A stretch of 64,000 nt of DNA from Halalkalibacter nanhaiisediminis (GCF_007830185.1 NZ_VLKZ01000001.1:372001-436000), one strand, 5' to 3'. Numbered from the stretch's first letter, positions 1 to 8,828 are shown. Notes: a model not told the origin generated them from the letters alone. Made by a program: numbers and translations.

Positions 1-554
1 TTTCCATTCCTTTGGTGCTGCTCATTTTAAGTAATGACGCGGCTGTTGGGATTGGGGCATTGGAACAAAATCATTATCGTCCTCCAATCAATCGAATCAT
101 TTCTAGTAGTGGGATCTTTTCGGTTATGGCAAGCTTCTTTGGAGGGCAATCAGCTAATATTGCAGGCATGATGACGGCGATTTGTTCAGATGAAGTGTCA
201 GGTCCAAGGGAAAAAAGGTATATGGGTGCTGTTGTATCAGGGGTCATTATTCTGTTCTTTGGTATTTTTTCATGGAAGGTTGTGCCGTTTATTCAAGGCT
301 TGCCAGAGGCGTTTGTGGCAATGCTTCTCGGATTTGCACTGCTTGGAGTGTTCGGCAATAGCTTGCAGGTTAGCTTTTCAAATCCGGCAATGAAGTTGAG
401 TGTGGCTTTTACATTTATCATTGCAGTATCTGGAACGACTGTTTTTAATATTAGTGCACCAGTCTGGGCTGTGTTAATTGGTACGTTCATTGCCAAGTAT
501 ATTGAGAATCAGCAGGTGAAAGTGAATGAGCAAGAGAAGAAACGAACGGCTTAG
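1..554 (+). CDS. BenE-like benzoate/aromatic acid transporter, 3' part
   Basis: The reading frame is open from the window edge, so the 5' part of the gene lies outside; about 183 C-terminal residues are present. The protein is hydrophobic with four to five membrane segments. It contains NDAAVGIGALEQ, a RPPINRII stretch and the small-residue segment FFGGQSANIAGMMTAIC, which fit the C-terminal half of the BenE family of inner-membrane secondary transporters (benzoate/proton symport in characterised members). The tail after the last helix is hydrophilic and charged. A strong terminator follows. Family assignment rests on motif resemblance only; the substrate cannot be read from the sequence. Confidence 0.72.
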   Translation, partial: SIPLVLLILSNDAAVGIGALEQNHYRPPINRIISSSGIFSVMASFFGGQSANIAGMMTAICSDEVSGPREKRYMGAVVSGVIILFFGIFSWKVVPFIQGLPEAFVAMLLGFALLGVFGNSLQVSFSNPAMKLSVAFTFIIAVSGTTVFNISAPVWAVLIGTFIAKYIENQQVKVNEQEKKRTA

Positions 555-595
555 GGTGCTGTTTTGGTAAAAAACATGATAAGGAGTCAAGGGAG

Positions 596-628
596 GCTGT
601 TGAAAAAGGGTTTTCAACAGCTTTTTTC
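596..628 (+). terminator. Rho-independent terminator of the BenE-like gene
   Basis: A perfect 11-bp stem (GCTGTTGAAAA with TTTTCAACAGC) closes a four-base loop and runs into six Ts. Confidence 0.9.
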
Positions 629-678
629 TCGTTATTTTAGGTAGATACAGTCATGTGGTGTTGTTGGATTAGTTATTT

Positions 679-797
679 CGGTCTAATGGAGGTATTTATC
701 GGTCGAATGTGGTGTTTTATCGGTCTAACTCAGGTATTATTCGGTCTAATGTGAGGATTTATCGGTCTAACAACATATTATGACATTTTTCGATATG
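679..797 (+). repeat. 21-bp-period CGGTCTAA array, copy 1
   Basis: The motif CGGTC(T/G)AA starts at 679, 700, 721, 742 and 763, exactly 21 bp apart, with AT-rich spacers of varying sequence. The last unit is followed 28 bp later (791) by a TTCGATA box, an end structure shared with arrays 2 and 3. The array lies between two convergent genes, after the terminator of the BenE-like gene. Confidence 0.85.
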
Positions 798-885
798 AGT
801 TTGATAGCTAGTTAGTCAGCAGCCAGAATCTCACTCAAAAAAAATAGCCCCCTGCCCAACCAAGTCAGGTGACTATTTCTAATAA

Positions 886-1914
886 TTATCGCCCAATAAA
901 CATTTGTGTCCAGTAATGCTGCATGCTGCCGCCCTTTGCGTAGCCTACACCTAAATGCGTATAGTCGGGATTAAGGATATTTTTTCTGTGTCCTTCGCTA
1001 TTCATCCAGTCTTCTACGACCTCACTTGCAGATGTTTGACCAGCTGCGATATTTTCACCAGCAGTACGATAGGTGATCCCGAACTCGCTCATCATCTCGA
1101 ACGGCGAACCATATGTTGGAGATGTGTGAGCGAAATAGTGTTGGTCGCGCATGTCTTCGGATTTCGAGCGAGCGACTTTTTGCGTTTCTTCATCTAATTG
1201 GAGCGAACTCAATCCGCGTTTTTCTCTTTCGGCGTTTGTTAAATCGAGAACTTGTTGTTCAAATTGAGTGATCTCCTCAAGTTCAGGGGTGACAGGCTTG
1301 ATTTGAACAGATTCTCGAAATCTCTCATCTAATGCTCTTGCTAAAAAAGCAGAGAATTCGGCTCTTTTCATCGCATTGCCAGCTTTAAACGTACCATCAG
1401 GGTAGCCAGCTGTAATCTTGTTAGCGACTAAAGCTTGAATGTCTGCATAAAATAGGTGATTTGGCTGAATATCTCTGAACTCATGATCTGACGTACCAGA
1501 AAGATCAAATGCCCTCTCAAGAATCGCTGCCATTTGTCCGCGAGTTAACGGGCTTCGTGGCGAATAATTGCCACCAAAGCCTTCGATAATGCCTTGTGCT
1601 GCAACTGCATTGATGGCACCATAAGCATAAAAATCTTCGCTCACATCTTGAAAGGTGGCAGTGGTTGCCTCAGTTGGATCTAATTCTAGTGTCCTAGCAA
1701 TCATAATCGCGGCATCTGCGCGAGTGACTGTCTGACTTGGTCTAAATGTGTTGTCCTCAAATCCTTTAATAATCTCTTGATTAGATAAAAAGTTTATTTC
1801 CTCTATTGCCCAATGATTACCTGTTACATCAGGAAATTGGCTGCTGGCATTTGCTGGTGTGACGGTAACTGTCAGAGCGATTATGAAACTAAGCATGAAG
1901 CTGAGTAATCTCAT
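886..1914 (-). CDS. SLH-domain, CAP (SCP/YkwD-like) surface protein
   Basis: A 342-residue exported protein. Residues 1-23 form a signal peptide ending ANA. Three SLH domains follow (about 26-78, 87-138 and 146-197), each with an HWA/FYA-type start and a TRAD, TRGQ or KRAE motif; these normally bind pyruvylated secondary cell-wall polymer. Residues 218-340 form a CAP domain with HTS (263-265), GENIAAG (286-292) and SEGHRKNIL (306-314), as in the YkwD group of Bacillus. CAP proteins of this type are secreted and mostly of unknown activity. The gene is read opposite to its left neighbour and ends close to the 21-bp array. Wall anchoring fits the csaB locus further along. Confidence 0.9.
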   Translation of the reverse strand: MRLLSFMLSFIIALTVTVTPANASSQFPDVTGNHWAIEEINFLSNQEIIKGFEDNTFRPSQTVTRADAAIMIARTLELDPTEATTATFQDVSEDFYAYGAINAVAAQGIIEGFGGNYSPRSPLTRGQMAAILERAFDLSGTSDHEFRDIQPNHLFYADIQALVANKITAGYPDGTFKAGNAMKRAEFSAFLARALDERFRESVQIKPVTPELEEITQFEQQVLDLTNAEREKRGLSSLQLDEETQKVARSKSEDMRDQHYFAHTSPTYGSPFEMMSEFGITYRTAGENIAAGQTSASEVVEDWMNSEGHRKNILNPDYTHLGVGYAKGGSMQHYWTQMFIGR

Positions 1915-2109
1915 CTTGTTTTCCCTCCTCTTAATCTAGTTGTCATCTATTATATCATTGCCAATGGTGGTTCTAATTTACTGATTATGAGAGAGGGAAA
2001 ATAACAAACCTGTAAATGTTCATATAATAAGGAAAAAGAATTAGATATATGGTGCATATATCCAGTGGTGTATAGTATATTTAAAAAGGTTTGTCACTTC
2101 TGGTCGATC

Positions 2110-2928
2110 TTAGTTCATCAGCCATTGCATGAAGGGTTGTTCCTTTGCGAGGCTTTCCTGCTTGATTAAGGAGAGCATCTTGGCGACGGTGCCGTAGAAG
2201 TATTGGGTGAAGCTCTTTTGGATCTGTTTTTGTTTATAACGGTAGATGGTTTCCTTGAATGCCTGAATGATCGTCGGTAAAAATGACTCGATTGGCGAAT
2301 CGAATTTTTTAGCGTGATAAGCGATTGCTGCTCGGCCCCAAAGATGGCTTATTTCTTGTGCGCAGTTGAAAAAGGGTTTAACAGCTTTGACAAATGGTTG
2401 TGGAACATAGCCTGGAGTGAATGTTGCGTCAAGGGAGTCTAACGTTTTTATACGGTGGTTTTGATTTTGAGTAGTTTTAAACAAAGTAGCTTCGGTGTTC
2501 TTTTTATCGTGCTTAGGGCTTGTCTCGTCTGGATTTTTAGCTGATGGGCGTTTAGTCAATTGTTCGCTGTTCGGTTTGTCAAAACGGTTAAAGACATAGA
2601 CGTTGTGTGAGTAGCCGCCTGTTTCTCTAAGTGTGCGGTGAATGGTCAGAATACCTAGCTTTTTTGCTTTTCTAATCATGCGTTCGAATGTCGAGCGGGA
2701 AATGCCACCTGATTGTTGTTGAGTTGCTTGGACGAGCTTACAAATACGAGCATTGCACACACCGAGTTTCTTAACACTATACTGAACAAGCTTTTCAAAG
2801 GCCATTCGTTCTCCTTTAGTAAAGCGATACCCGTGTAAGTCTAAGGCGATGGCAATGGATTGGTTGAATTCTTTTACAGATGAGAAGTTACTTAAGTGAG
2901 CGAATTGTTCAATATGTCCTGATTTCAT
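2110..2928 (-). CDS. winged-helix (HTH) protein of unknown role
   Basis: A 272-residue soluble protein not recognised as a named family member. An AAGGAGGT ribosome site lies 8 nt before the ATG. Residues 30-120 look like a helix-turn-helix or winged-helix unit: an ERMAFEKLVQYSVK helix, then SGGISRSTFERMIRKAKKLG as a probable recognition helix, and a hairpin ending in GGYSHNVYVF. A polar Ser/Asn/Lys-rich linker (about 120-165) joins it to a helical, aromatic-rich C-terminal part (about 170-272). The layout recalls replication-initiator or plasmid-type DNA-binding proteins, but that is only resemblance. It stands alone, flanked by about 190 bp gaps. Confidence 0.6.
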   Translation of the reverse strand: MKSGHIEQFAHLSNFSSVKEFNQSIAIALDLHGYRFTKGERMAFEKLVQYSVKKLGVCNARICKLVQATQQQSGGISRSTFERMIRKAKKLGILTIHRTLRETGGYSHNVYVFNRFDKPNSEQLTKRPSAKNPDETSPKHDKKNTEATLFKTTQNQNHRIKTLDSLDATFTPGYVPQPFVKAVKPFFNCAQEISHLWGRAAIAYHAKKFDSPIESFLPTIIQAFKETIYRYKQKQIQKSFTQYFYGTVAKMLSLIKQESLAKEQPFMQWLMN

Positions 2929-3126
2929 AGGTTTTTACCTCCTTATTTTACGTCCCGTCACTTTACAAATAGATCAGTTCACGAAAAATAGGTGAGGGGA
3001 ATGAAAAAAATGTGGAGAAGACATATGTTAGTGGTTTGTAACTGTTAGTAGATGGGTATGGAATGAGAGGAATAAAACTAAGACAAAATGAGGGCGTTTT
3101 TAGAGAGAAAATAGGGGGATATTACG

Positions 3127-3297
3127 ATGAAAAAAGTTGGAAATTTTACAGAGCAGGAGCTGTTAGAAATCTTGCAAGGCGTCTATGAAAAAGGGATGAA
3201 TGAATCGGCGACAGTTGATGCAAAAGAGCTTGTTTTAGAGATTGCTAAAAACTTGCAGCCATATGTAATGACTAATGCGACGACTGAAAAGGTTTGA
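3127..3297 (+). CDS. small conserved-looking protein, 56 aa
   Basis: A short ORF preceded by an AGGGGG ribosome site (3113-3118) 8 nt before the ATG. It encodes 56 residues starting MKKVGNFTEQELLEILQGV, acidic and mostly helical, without a membrane segment or signal peptide. It is followed directly by a 49-bp perfect palindrome that probably ends its transcript. The ribosome site, the tidy length and the following hairpin support a real gene. No function can be assigned. Confidence 0.6.
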   Translation: MKKVGNFTEQELLEILQGVYEKGMNESATVDAKELVLEIAKNLQPYVMTNATTEKV

Positions 3298-3311
3298 AGT
3301 AAAAGATCCAA

Positions 3312-3361
3312 AAGGGTAGTCATGATCAAAAGAGAATCTCTTTTGATCATGACTACCCTTT
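3312..3361. terminator. 24-bp perfect inverted repeat, probable bidirectional terminator
   Basis: Arms 3312-3335 and 3337-3360 are exactly complementary over 24 bases with one central base between them. The outer ends are AAGGG and CCCTT, but only three Ts follow on the plus strand. It lies between the 56-aa ORF and the VanZ-like gene. Confidence 0.6.
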
Positions 3362-3438
3362 GTACGTAAAATGAACAGAAATGGTTTTTTTAGGAATGAA
3401 ATATGGTACAATTTATGATGCAATAGGATAATAGAAAA

Positions 3439-3972
3439 ATGAATGATGAAGTTGATCTAGAGATAGGTGATTTTTTGCAAAGGAAGAAACGAAGAAAATT
3501 GATCGTGACGCTGTTGCTACTGCTCGCTTGGGCGGGAATGATGGCGTATATGTCGGCACAGCCGTATACTGAGCAGGATTTACGGCCGATGCTTAGAGGG
3601 TTTGACTTATCGTGGGTTGAACGGTGGTTAGGATGGGTGAATTTCACCTACGCGTCAAGTGAGATTAGTGTGGCGTATCGTGGTCCAGCAGCGTTCTTGG
3701 AGTTTTTTATTCGCAAGGGAGCACATGTGGCGGTGTTTGCAACGCTTGGCTTTTTATGCATACGTCTTTTAACTGCTTGGTCGATGAAGATGGTCATAAG
3801 AGCTGCAATCACGTTATTTATTGTTATGACAGTCGCTGCGATTGATGAGTATCGACATTTTCTTCATCCAGGACGTACGGGGCTTTTTGAGGATGTTGTT
3901 CTTGATACAGTCGGTGGACTTATTGGAATGGGCGTTTATGTGATTTTTTATAAAATAAAACATCGAAAGTAG
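3439..3972 (+). CDS. VanZ-like membrane protein
   Basis: A 177-residue membrane protein with a short charged N-terminus, a first helix at about 22-38, a loop of about 60 residues, then helices around 92-110, 118-136 and 152-172. The segment FFIRKGAHVAVFATLGFL followed by IDEYRHFLHPGRTGLFEDV and DTVGGLIGM carries the VanZ-family signature (KxxH and DExxQ/HxF..GR..xDVxxxxxG). VanZ proteins are named from teicoplanin resistance, but most chromosomal members have no known job. The ribosome site is weak (AGGATAATAG). A likely -10 (TACAAT, about 3408) lies close upstream. Confidence 0.85.
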   Translation: MNDEVDLEIGDFLQRKKRRKLIVTLLLLLAWAGMMAYMSAQPYTEQDLRPMLRGFDLSWVERWLGWVNFTYASSEISVAYRGPAAFLEFFIRKGAHVAVFATLGFLCIRLLTAWSMKMVIRAAITLFIVMTVAAIDEYRHFLHPGRTGLFEDVVLDTVGGLIGMGVYVIFYKIKHRK

Positions 3973-4034
3973 TTGGAAAATTGTCTATATTTAGGGTAGG
4001 ATGAAAGAAAGAGGAAGAAAAGGAGAGTATCAAT

Positions 4035-4907
4035 ATGAAGAAAGTTTGGCTGATCTCAAGTATTGGACTTGTTGCGATTCTGCTCATCGTTGGAAATATG
4101 CTGTTTAAGGAACGGGTAGAGAAGACAAGTGGTGATGATTTGAGCGAGGTCCATGAAGAAGAAACTGTTACAGTTGACGAAAATGGAAATGTTATAACGG
4201 TAGATGAGGATGGAAATGTTGTAACGATAGATGAGAATGGAAATCCTATTACTGTAGATGAAAGTGGAGACCCGCTTGTGCAGGGAAATTTGTCTACAGA
4301 TGGTCAAAGCAATGGAACGGTGTTTGCTGCAAGTAAAGATTTAGATGCACAGCTAACAAGTGGATCATCTGGGCAAGGTGGAGACGGTCTTCAAGCAGAA
4401 AAAGGTGCTGGAAGTAGTTCGAGTGCTATGGCGAATCAAGGCCAAAGTACTTCGAGTCAAGGTAGCACACAGTCAAATGGTAGGGAAATAAGTAGCGGAA
4501 CACAGAGCGCGTCACCAAGTAATAGTAGCCAGGGTGGTTCAGGTACAAGTGAGCAGAACTCATCAGGCAAAACTGAATCAGTCACATCAATCAAAAATCG
4601 TTACTTCCCGCAATTTCAGCAGCTTGAGTGGGAGCAAAATGGAAAGCTAGAAGCACTTGCTCAAAGAGCCTTTGAAGACTATATAACAAGCGAACGAGGT
4701 CATTTTGATGCAGGAAAATATCGATCTCAAGCAAGTGCTCTACAGTCATCGGCAGACTCAGCTTTTTACAGCAAATATGGCAAAATGCAAGATGAGCTTG
4801 TTGCAAATGGTCATAGTAGACAAGCTGCAGCAAACTTTAAACAATCCTATGAATCAAAGAAAGCATCTAGAGAACGTGAGCTAAGAGAATTGGTCGAAGG
4901 ATTTTAA
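4035..4907 (+). CDS. membrane-anchored acidic-repeat, Ser-rich surface protein
   Basis: A 290-residue protein of unknown function with an AAAGGAGA ribosome site. Residues 5-24 form an uncleaved-type membrane anchor. Residues about 45-80 contain four near-copies of an (D/V)DE(N/D)GN(V/P)(I/V)T repeat, which is strongly acidic. Residues 90-185 are a Ser/Gly/Gln/Asn-rich, low-complexity linker. The last about 105 residues (from SVTSIKNRYF) form a charged helical domain that may be a coiled coil. The layout is anchor, acidic stalk, flexible spacer and outer helical domain. It lies downstream of the VanZ-like gene on the same strand and ends in a terminator. Confidence 0.7.
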   Translation: MKKVWLISSIGLVAILLIVGNMLFKERVEKTSGDDLSEVHEEETVTVDENGNVITVDEDGNVVTIDENGNPITVDESGDPLVQGNLSTDGQSNGTVFAASKDLDAQLTSGSSGQGGDGLQAEKGAGSSSSAMANQGQSTSSQGSTQSNGREISSGTQSASPSNSSQGGSGTSEQNSSGKTESVTSIKNRYFPQFQQLEWEQNGKLEALAQRAFEDYITSERGHFDAGKYRSQASALQSSADSAFYSKYGKMQDELVANGHSRQAAANFKQSYESKKASRERELRELVEGF

Positions 4908-4940
4908 ACCAAGCCTGATTTCAAAGGTTTGGTTTTTTTA
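4905..4940 (+). terminator. Rho-independent terminator
   Basis: The stem AAACCAAGCCT pairs with AGGTTTGGTTT (one mismatch) and runs into a T tract. It starts at the stop codon of the repeat protein. Confidence 0.85.
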
Positions 4941-4989
4941 TTATATTGCTAGAAAAATAAAAAGATTGTAGAATACCTGTAAAAATTTG

Positions 4990-5018
4990 TTGAAACTACT
5001 AAGAAAGTCTATTAGTAT
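4990..5018 (+). promoter_or_regulatory. predicted sigma-A promoter of the SLH surface protein
   Basis: TTGAAA (4990-4995), a 17-bp spacer and TAGTAT (5013-5018). The leader before the start codon would be about 65-70 nt. Confidence 0.6.
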
Positions 5019-5092
5019 GGAAGATGATACATAATATCTATATACATCATCGTATTTAATTACCAGTTTTTATAACAAGGAGGAAATATTTG

Positions 5093-7156
5093 ATGAGGAA
5101 ATATCCGTTTAGTAAAAAAGCAATGAGTCTATTGCTCGCAACAGCTCTTGTTGTGACTCCAGCTGCGACTTTGGTGCCGATTGGTGGAAATACTGTTGTG
5201 CAGGCGGCGTCTGTGGCAACTGTTGATACTTTTGTAGATAGTATAGTAGCTGTCTATGATGAAATGGACTCTGAGCATACGAGCACAATTAATTCATTAA
5301 AGAGCAAACTAGCTGGTGTAAATTGGTCGGTTGTTTTAGGTAGTGAATTAGAAGCAAAAATTAACCCCGAGATAGCAAAAAAGGTTGCTGAAATTGTTTA
5401 CACTACTAATAAAAATGAATTGAAGACAGTAGTGAATAATTTCAGAACGGAACATAGTGCTGATTTTCAAGCAATATTCGGTGGAAAAGTTACTGTTGAT
5501 GATTTTCTTGATTTCTTCGTAGCTTTTGAAGCGCATCTTAAAGGGAAAAATATAAGTGATTTGATTTCCGATTTTAGTAAAGCTAATTTTAATTATTCAA
5601 CATTTATGAAAAATAACATCCAAGAGGTTGTAGCAAAGGATGCTAAATATTTAACACTTCAAAACGAGATTAAAGCAAGCACTGGTCTAACATTTAGTGA
5701 TTTGTTTGATATGAAGTCTCGATTAGATAGCCAAGTTGGTCTAACAGATACACAAAGAACTGAATTAAGAGCTGCTTTTGTAAATGCTGTAACAAAGGCA
5801 TATCTTGCTGATCCAGGCGAGGGTGTTATTCCTCCTGCAGTCCCAGGCGGTGGTGGCGGCGGTGGTGCTGCACCAGCTCCAACACCAACTCCAGAAACAC
5901 CAACGGTTCCAGAACGTCCGGGTCAATTAATTGATGCAACGAATACGACAACAGTTGAGCGTGAACAAACTACTACTGGTCAAACGAAAGCAGTCACAAT
6001 TGTTAATGGTGGGAGCTTAGCTAGTGTTGTAGCTGCTAATCCAAATGCGGATCGTATTGGATTCACATTAGAGCGTGCTGAAGGTGAGGTTGCTGAACTA
6101 CGTCTTCCAAAAGCAGCAGTAGAAGCATTACTTGGTGCAACAAATACGAATCTTGTTGTTGATATCGATTCAGCGGATGGAAGTGTAAGTATTCCTGTAA
6201 GTGAGTTAGCTGAGGAGAAGTTACGTGCAGCTCTTGGCCTATCAGGTGATGCAGACTTTGAGGTATCTATTTCTATTAGTCAAGCATCTGCAGCCGTAGC
6301 AGCAGTAGTTACTGAACGTCTTGCAGCTGATGCGAGGAATTTACAAGCAAGATCTGCCGTTATCGATTTTTCAATGACAGTTCGTTCAGGTGATCGTGAG
6401 GTTGCAATCACGAACTTCGATAGCTATATTTTCCGTGAAATTCCAGTAAGTGGTCTTGTCAACGTAGACAATGCGGTTGCTTATAATGTTGATGCTGAGC
6501 CAGTAGCGGTACCGACTCAAGTAGGTACAGAACGTGTTCGTTTTGCGTCACTAGCATTCAGTAAGTATGTTGTAGTTGAGCGTCAGCCAGTAACATTCAG
6601 TGATTTAACGAACACTCACTGGGCAAAGAAATCAATTGATCGCCTAACAATTCGTGATGTTATCGTTGGTTTTGCTGATGGTGAAGTGAAGCCTAAACGT
6701 GTGACAACTCGTGCAGAATTTGCAGCGATGTTAACACGTAGTTTAGCTCTTCCTGAAGCAGGTAACTATAATGGACGTTTCTCTGATGTTAAGGGAAATG
6801 AATGGTATGTTAAAAGTCTAATTCCAGCTGTAGAGGCAGGCTTACTTGAAGGTCGAGCAAACGGTACTTTTGGAGCAAATGATCCAATCACTCGTCAAGA
6901 AGCAGCAGCAGTTGTTTCTCGTGCCCTAAGCTTCTTAAATGTAAGTGATGATGCTTTAGATGCTGGTAAATCTGTTGGTTCATTCACGGATGTAGCAAGT
7001 ATTGCACCTTGGGCTGAAGCAGATGTTAAGCGTGCTGTACAAGCGGGTATTATTGAAGGACATGCGAACGGTACATTCGAAGCAAGAGGCGCTACACAAC
7101 GTGGACAGGTTGCTGCGATGATCGAGCGTTTATTAAAGAAGGGTAGCTTACTATAA
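5093..7156 (+). CDS. SLH-anchored surface (S-layer-type) protein
   Basis: The ATG at 5093 is preferred over the TTG one codon earlier because AAGGAGG then sits at normal spacing; this gives 687 residues. The signal peptide spans about 1-39 (KKAMSLLLATALVV.. VQAA). Residues about 42-240 are helical and unlike any domain I recognise. A Gly7/Pro-Thr linker (about 250-275) leads to a beta-rich region (about 280-495), then three C-terminal SLH domains (about 500-555, 563-620 and 631-687) with TRAE, TRQE and TQRG motifs. It has a good promoter and its own terminator, so it is probably a well-expressed wall-bound surface protein. Whether it forms a lattice cannot be told. Confidence 0.85.
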   Translation: MRKYPFSKKAMSLLLATALVVTPAATLVPIGGNTVVQAASVATVDTFVDSIVAVYDEMDSEHTSTINSLKSKLAGVNWSVVLGSELEAKINPEIAKKVAEIVYTTNKNELKTVVNNFRTEHSADFQAIFGGKVTVDDFLDFFVAFEAHLKGKNISDLISDFSKANFNYSTFMKNNIQEVVAKDAKYLTLQNEIKASTGLTFSDLFDMKSRLDSQVGLTDTQRTELRAAFVNAVTKAYLADPGEGVIPPAVPGGGGGGGAAPAPTPTPETPTVPERPGQLIDATNTTTVEREQTTTGQTKAVTIVNGGSLASVVAANPNADRIGFTLERAEGEVAELRLPKAAVEALLGATNTNLVVDIDSADGSVSIPVSELAEEKLRAALGLSGDADFEVSISISQASAAVAAVVTERLAADARNLQARSAVIDFSMTVRSGDREVAITNFDSYIFREIPVSGLVNVDNAVAYNVDAEPVAVPTQVGTERVRFASLAFSKYVVVERQPVTFSDLTNTHWAKKSIDRLTIRDVIVGFADGEVKPKRVTTRAEFAAMLTRSLALPEAGNYNGRFSDVKGNEWYVKSLIPAVEAGLLEGRANGTFGANDPITRQEAAAVVSRALSFLNVSDDALDAGKSVGSFTDVASIAPWAEADVKRAVQAGIIEGHANGTFEARGATQRGQVAAMIERLLKKGSLL

Positions 7157-7162
7157 TAGTAG

Positions 7163-7193
7163 AGCAAGTCCTCAGCTTGAGGGCTTGCTTCTT
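7163..7193 (+). terminator. terminator of the SLH surface protein gene
   Basis: A 12-bp stem (AGCAAGTCCTCA with TGAGGGCTTGCT, one G-T pair) with a three-base loop; the T tract is interrupted. Confidence 0.75.
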
Positions 7194-7332
7194 CATTAGT
7201 CTTGGAAAGTTGCTATTGGCGTAAAAGTGATACATATTAAAGCTGTTTTAGAAAAATCGACACACTTTGTCAAAAAATGTGATATACTTTCTGTGAAATA
7301 ATGAAATGGACCATCTTGGAGGATTAAACAGA

Positions 7333-8085
7333 ATGGAAGAAACTATAAGTCTTCGCGAAATTGTCGACACGTTAAAAAAGAGAATCGTTATGATTGTCCT
7401 TATTACGTTGCTCGCGGTTGGGGCGAGTGGAGCTGTTAGTTATTTGATGCTAACGCCGATTTATCAGGCTTCCACTCAAATTCTTGTAAGTCAGCAAGCT
7501 TCTGGGGCAGCGAGTTCAGCTTTGCAGGCTGTCGGTTTTGATGTGGATTCTAAATACATCGAAACGTACAATGTCATTTTGAAGAGTCCTTATATTTTGG
7601 ATGAAGTTATTAATGAGCTTAATTTACCTGCTTCGCATCGTCAGTTAAATGGACAATTGAATGTTACGCAAGAGGGTCAATCTCAAGTTGTGACGATTCA
7701 GGTACAAGATCCGAGTCCACAGCTGGCAGTTGATATAGCGAATACAACTGCAGCGGTATTTCAACGTGAAATTTCCAATTTGCTTCGAGTTGATAATGTT
7801 GTCGTATTAGCAGAAGCAGAGCTATTAGAAAATCCAGCACCTGTTAGCCCGAATCCTGGACTAAATATGGCGATTGCCTTTGTTGTAGGATTAATGACGG
7901 CGGTAGGGCTAGCATTCTTACTTGAATACCTTGATCAAACATTGAGAACAGAAGAAGATATTGAGCAGTACTTAGGGCTTCCAGTGATTGGGGCCGTTGC
8001 TCAGATGGATGAGAATGATGGACCGGCCAATTCGCGGTCCAAACGGTTAGGACGTGAAGGCAATGACGAAAAATCAGCGAGCTAA
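7333..8085 (+). CDS. Wzz/YwqC-type polysaccharide chain-length regulator and BY-kinase activator
   Basis: The ATG at 7333 is chosen because GGAGG (7318-7322) precedes it; an earlier in-frame ATG at 7306 lacks a site. The 250-residue protein has a Wzz N-terminus (ISLREIVDTLKKR), a first membrane helix (about 18-40), an extracytoplasmic helical domain, a proline-rich PAPVSPNPGLN motif before the second helix (about 180-205), and a cytoplasmic tail. In Firmicutes this type (YwqC/TkmA, CapA) activates the adjacent BY-kinase and helps set polymer length. The kinase gene overlaps its 3' end by 23 bp. An extended -10 (TG-A-TATACT, about 7280-7288) lies upstream. Confidence 0.88.
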   Translation: MEETISLREIVDTLKKRIVMIVLITLLAVGASGAVSYLMLTPIYQASTQILVSQQASGAASSALQAVGFDVDSKYIETYNVILKSPYILDEVINELNLPASHRQLNGQLNVTQEGQSQVVTIQVQDPSPQLAVDIANTTAAVFQREISNLLRVDNVVVLAEAELLENPAPVSPNPGLNMAIAFVVGLMTAVGLAFLLEYLDQTLRTEEDIEQYLGLPVIGAVAQMDENDGPANSRSKRLGREGNDEKSAS

Positions 8086-8776
8086 TCAACGTCAGAGTGA
8101 AATAAGGAAAATAGTTAGTCATTTTGCTCCAAAATCACCTATTGCTGAGCAATATCGGACATTACGAACGAATATACAATTATCGACAACGGAAACGGGT
8201 TTGCAGACAATTTTGGTTACCTCTGCTGGACCTGGTGAGGGCAAGTCGACAACAGCAGCTAATTTAGCGGTTGTAATCGCGCAGCAGGGGAAACGTGTTC
8301 TTCTTGTTGATGGGGATATGAGAAAGCCAACGGTTCATTATACGTTTCAGGTCGAGAACCTTGTTGGACTGACGAATGTTTTGACTGGACAGGTGGAGAG
8401 AGAGGCTGCGATTTCTTCGACTAAAGTACCCAATTTGTCGGTGCTCACATGCGGGCCGATTCCACCTAATCCATCTGAATTACTTGGTTCACGTCGGATG
8501 AGTCAGCTAATTGAAGAGTTGATGACCGATTATGATTATGTCTTATTTGATACACCACCATTTTTAGCTGTGGCTGATGCGCAGGTTCTTGCTAATCTTT
8601 GTGATGGCTCGATTCTCGTTGTCAGTAGTGGTAAAACCGATCGTCAAGGTGCGATCAAGGCAAAGGACCAACTTTTGCAAGCACGAGCAAAGCTGCTTGG
8701 CGCTGTATTAAATGGAAAACCAAAGCATGAAAGTCAGTACTATTATTATTATGGTACTTCCAATGAGAAAGAATAA
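8063..8776 (+). CDS. bacterial tyrosine kinase (BY-kinase, YwqD/CapB type)
   Basis: A 237-residue cytoplasmic P-loop kinase. It has Walker A (SAGPGEGKST, about 54-63), Walker A' (LLVDGDMRKPT, about 80-90) and Walker B (YVLFDTPPF). The C-terminal cluster SQYYYYYG is the autophosphorylation site typical of the family. It works with the preceding Wzz-like partner at the membrane, and the two are clearly one operon. The ATG at 8063 is preferred over the GTG at 8054. No cognate PHP-type phosphatase or UDP-glucose dehydrogenase follows, unlike B. subtilis ywqCDEF; a terminator closes the pair. It may control surface-polymer synthesis from other loci. Confidence 0.9.
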   Translation: MTKNQRANQRQSEIRKIVSHFAPKSPIAEQYRTLRTNIQLSTTETGLQTILVTSAGPGEGKSTTAANLAVVIAQQGKRVLLVDGDMRKPTVHYTFQVENLVGLTNVLTGQVEREAAISSTKVPNLSVLTCGPIPPNPSELLGSRRMSQLIEELMTDYDYVLFDTPPFLAVADAQVLANLCDGSILVVSSGKTDRQGAIKAKDQLLQARAKLLGAVLNGKPKHESQYYYYYGTSNEKE

Positions 8777-8783
8777 AGTAACG

Positions 8784-8828
8784 AGCCCTTGCGGTTGCAC
8801 TAGTAATGCAGCTACAAGGGCTTTTTTG
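8784..8828 (+). terminator. terminator of the Wzz/BY-kinase operon
   Basis: AGCCCTTG pairs with CAAGGGCT around a loop of about 23 bases; six Ts follow. Confidence 0.85.

Noticed and set aside
895-1197. Plus-strand ORFs inside the SLH-CAP gene and similar antisense frames elsewhere
   Set aside because: They are shadows of genes with clear domains and ribosome sites on the other strand.
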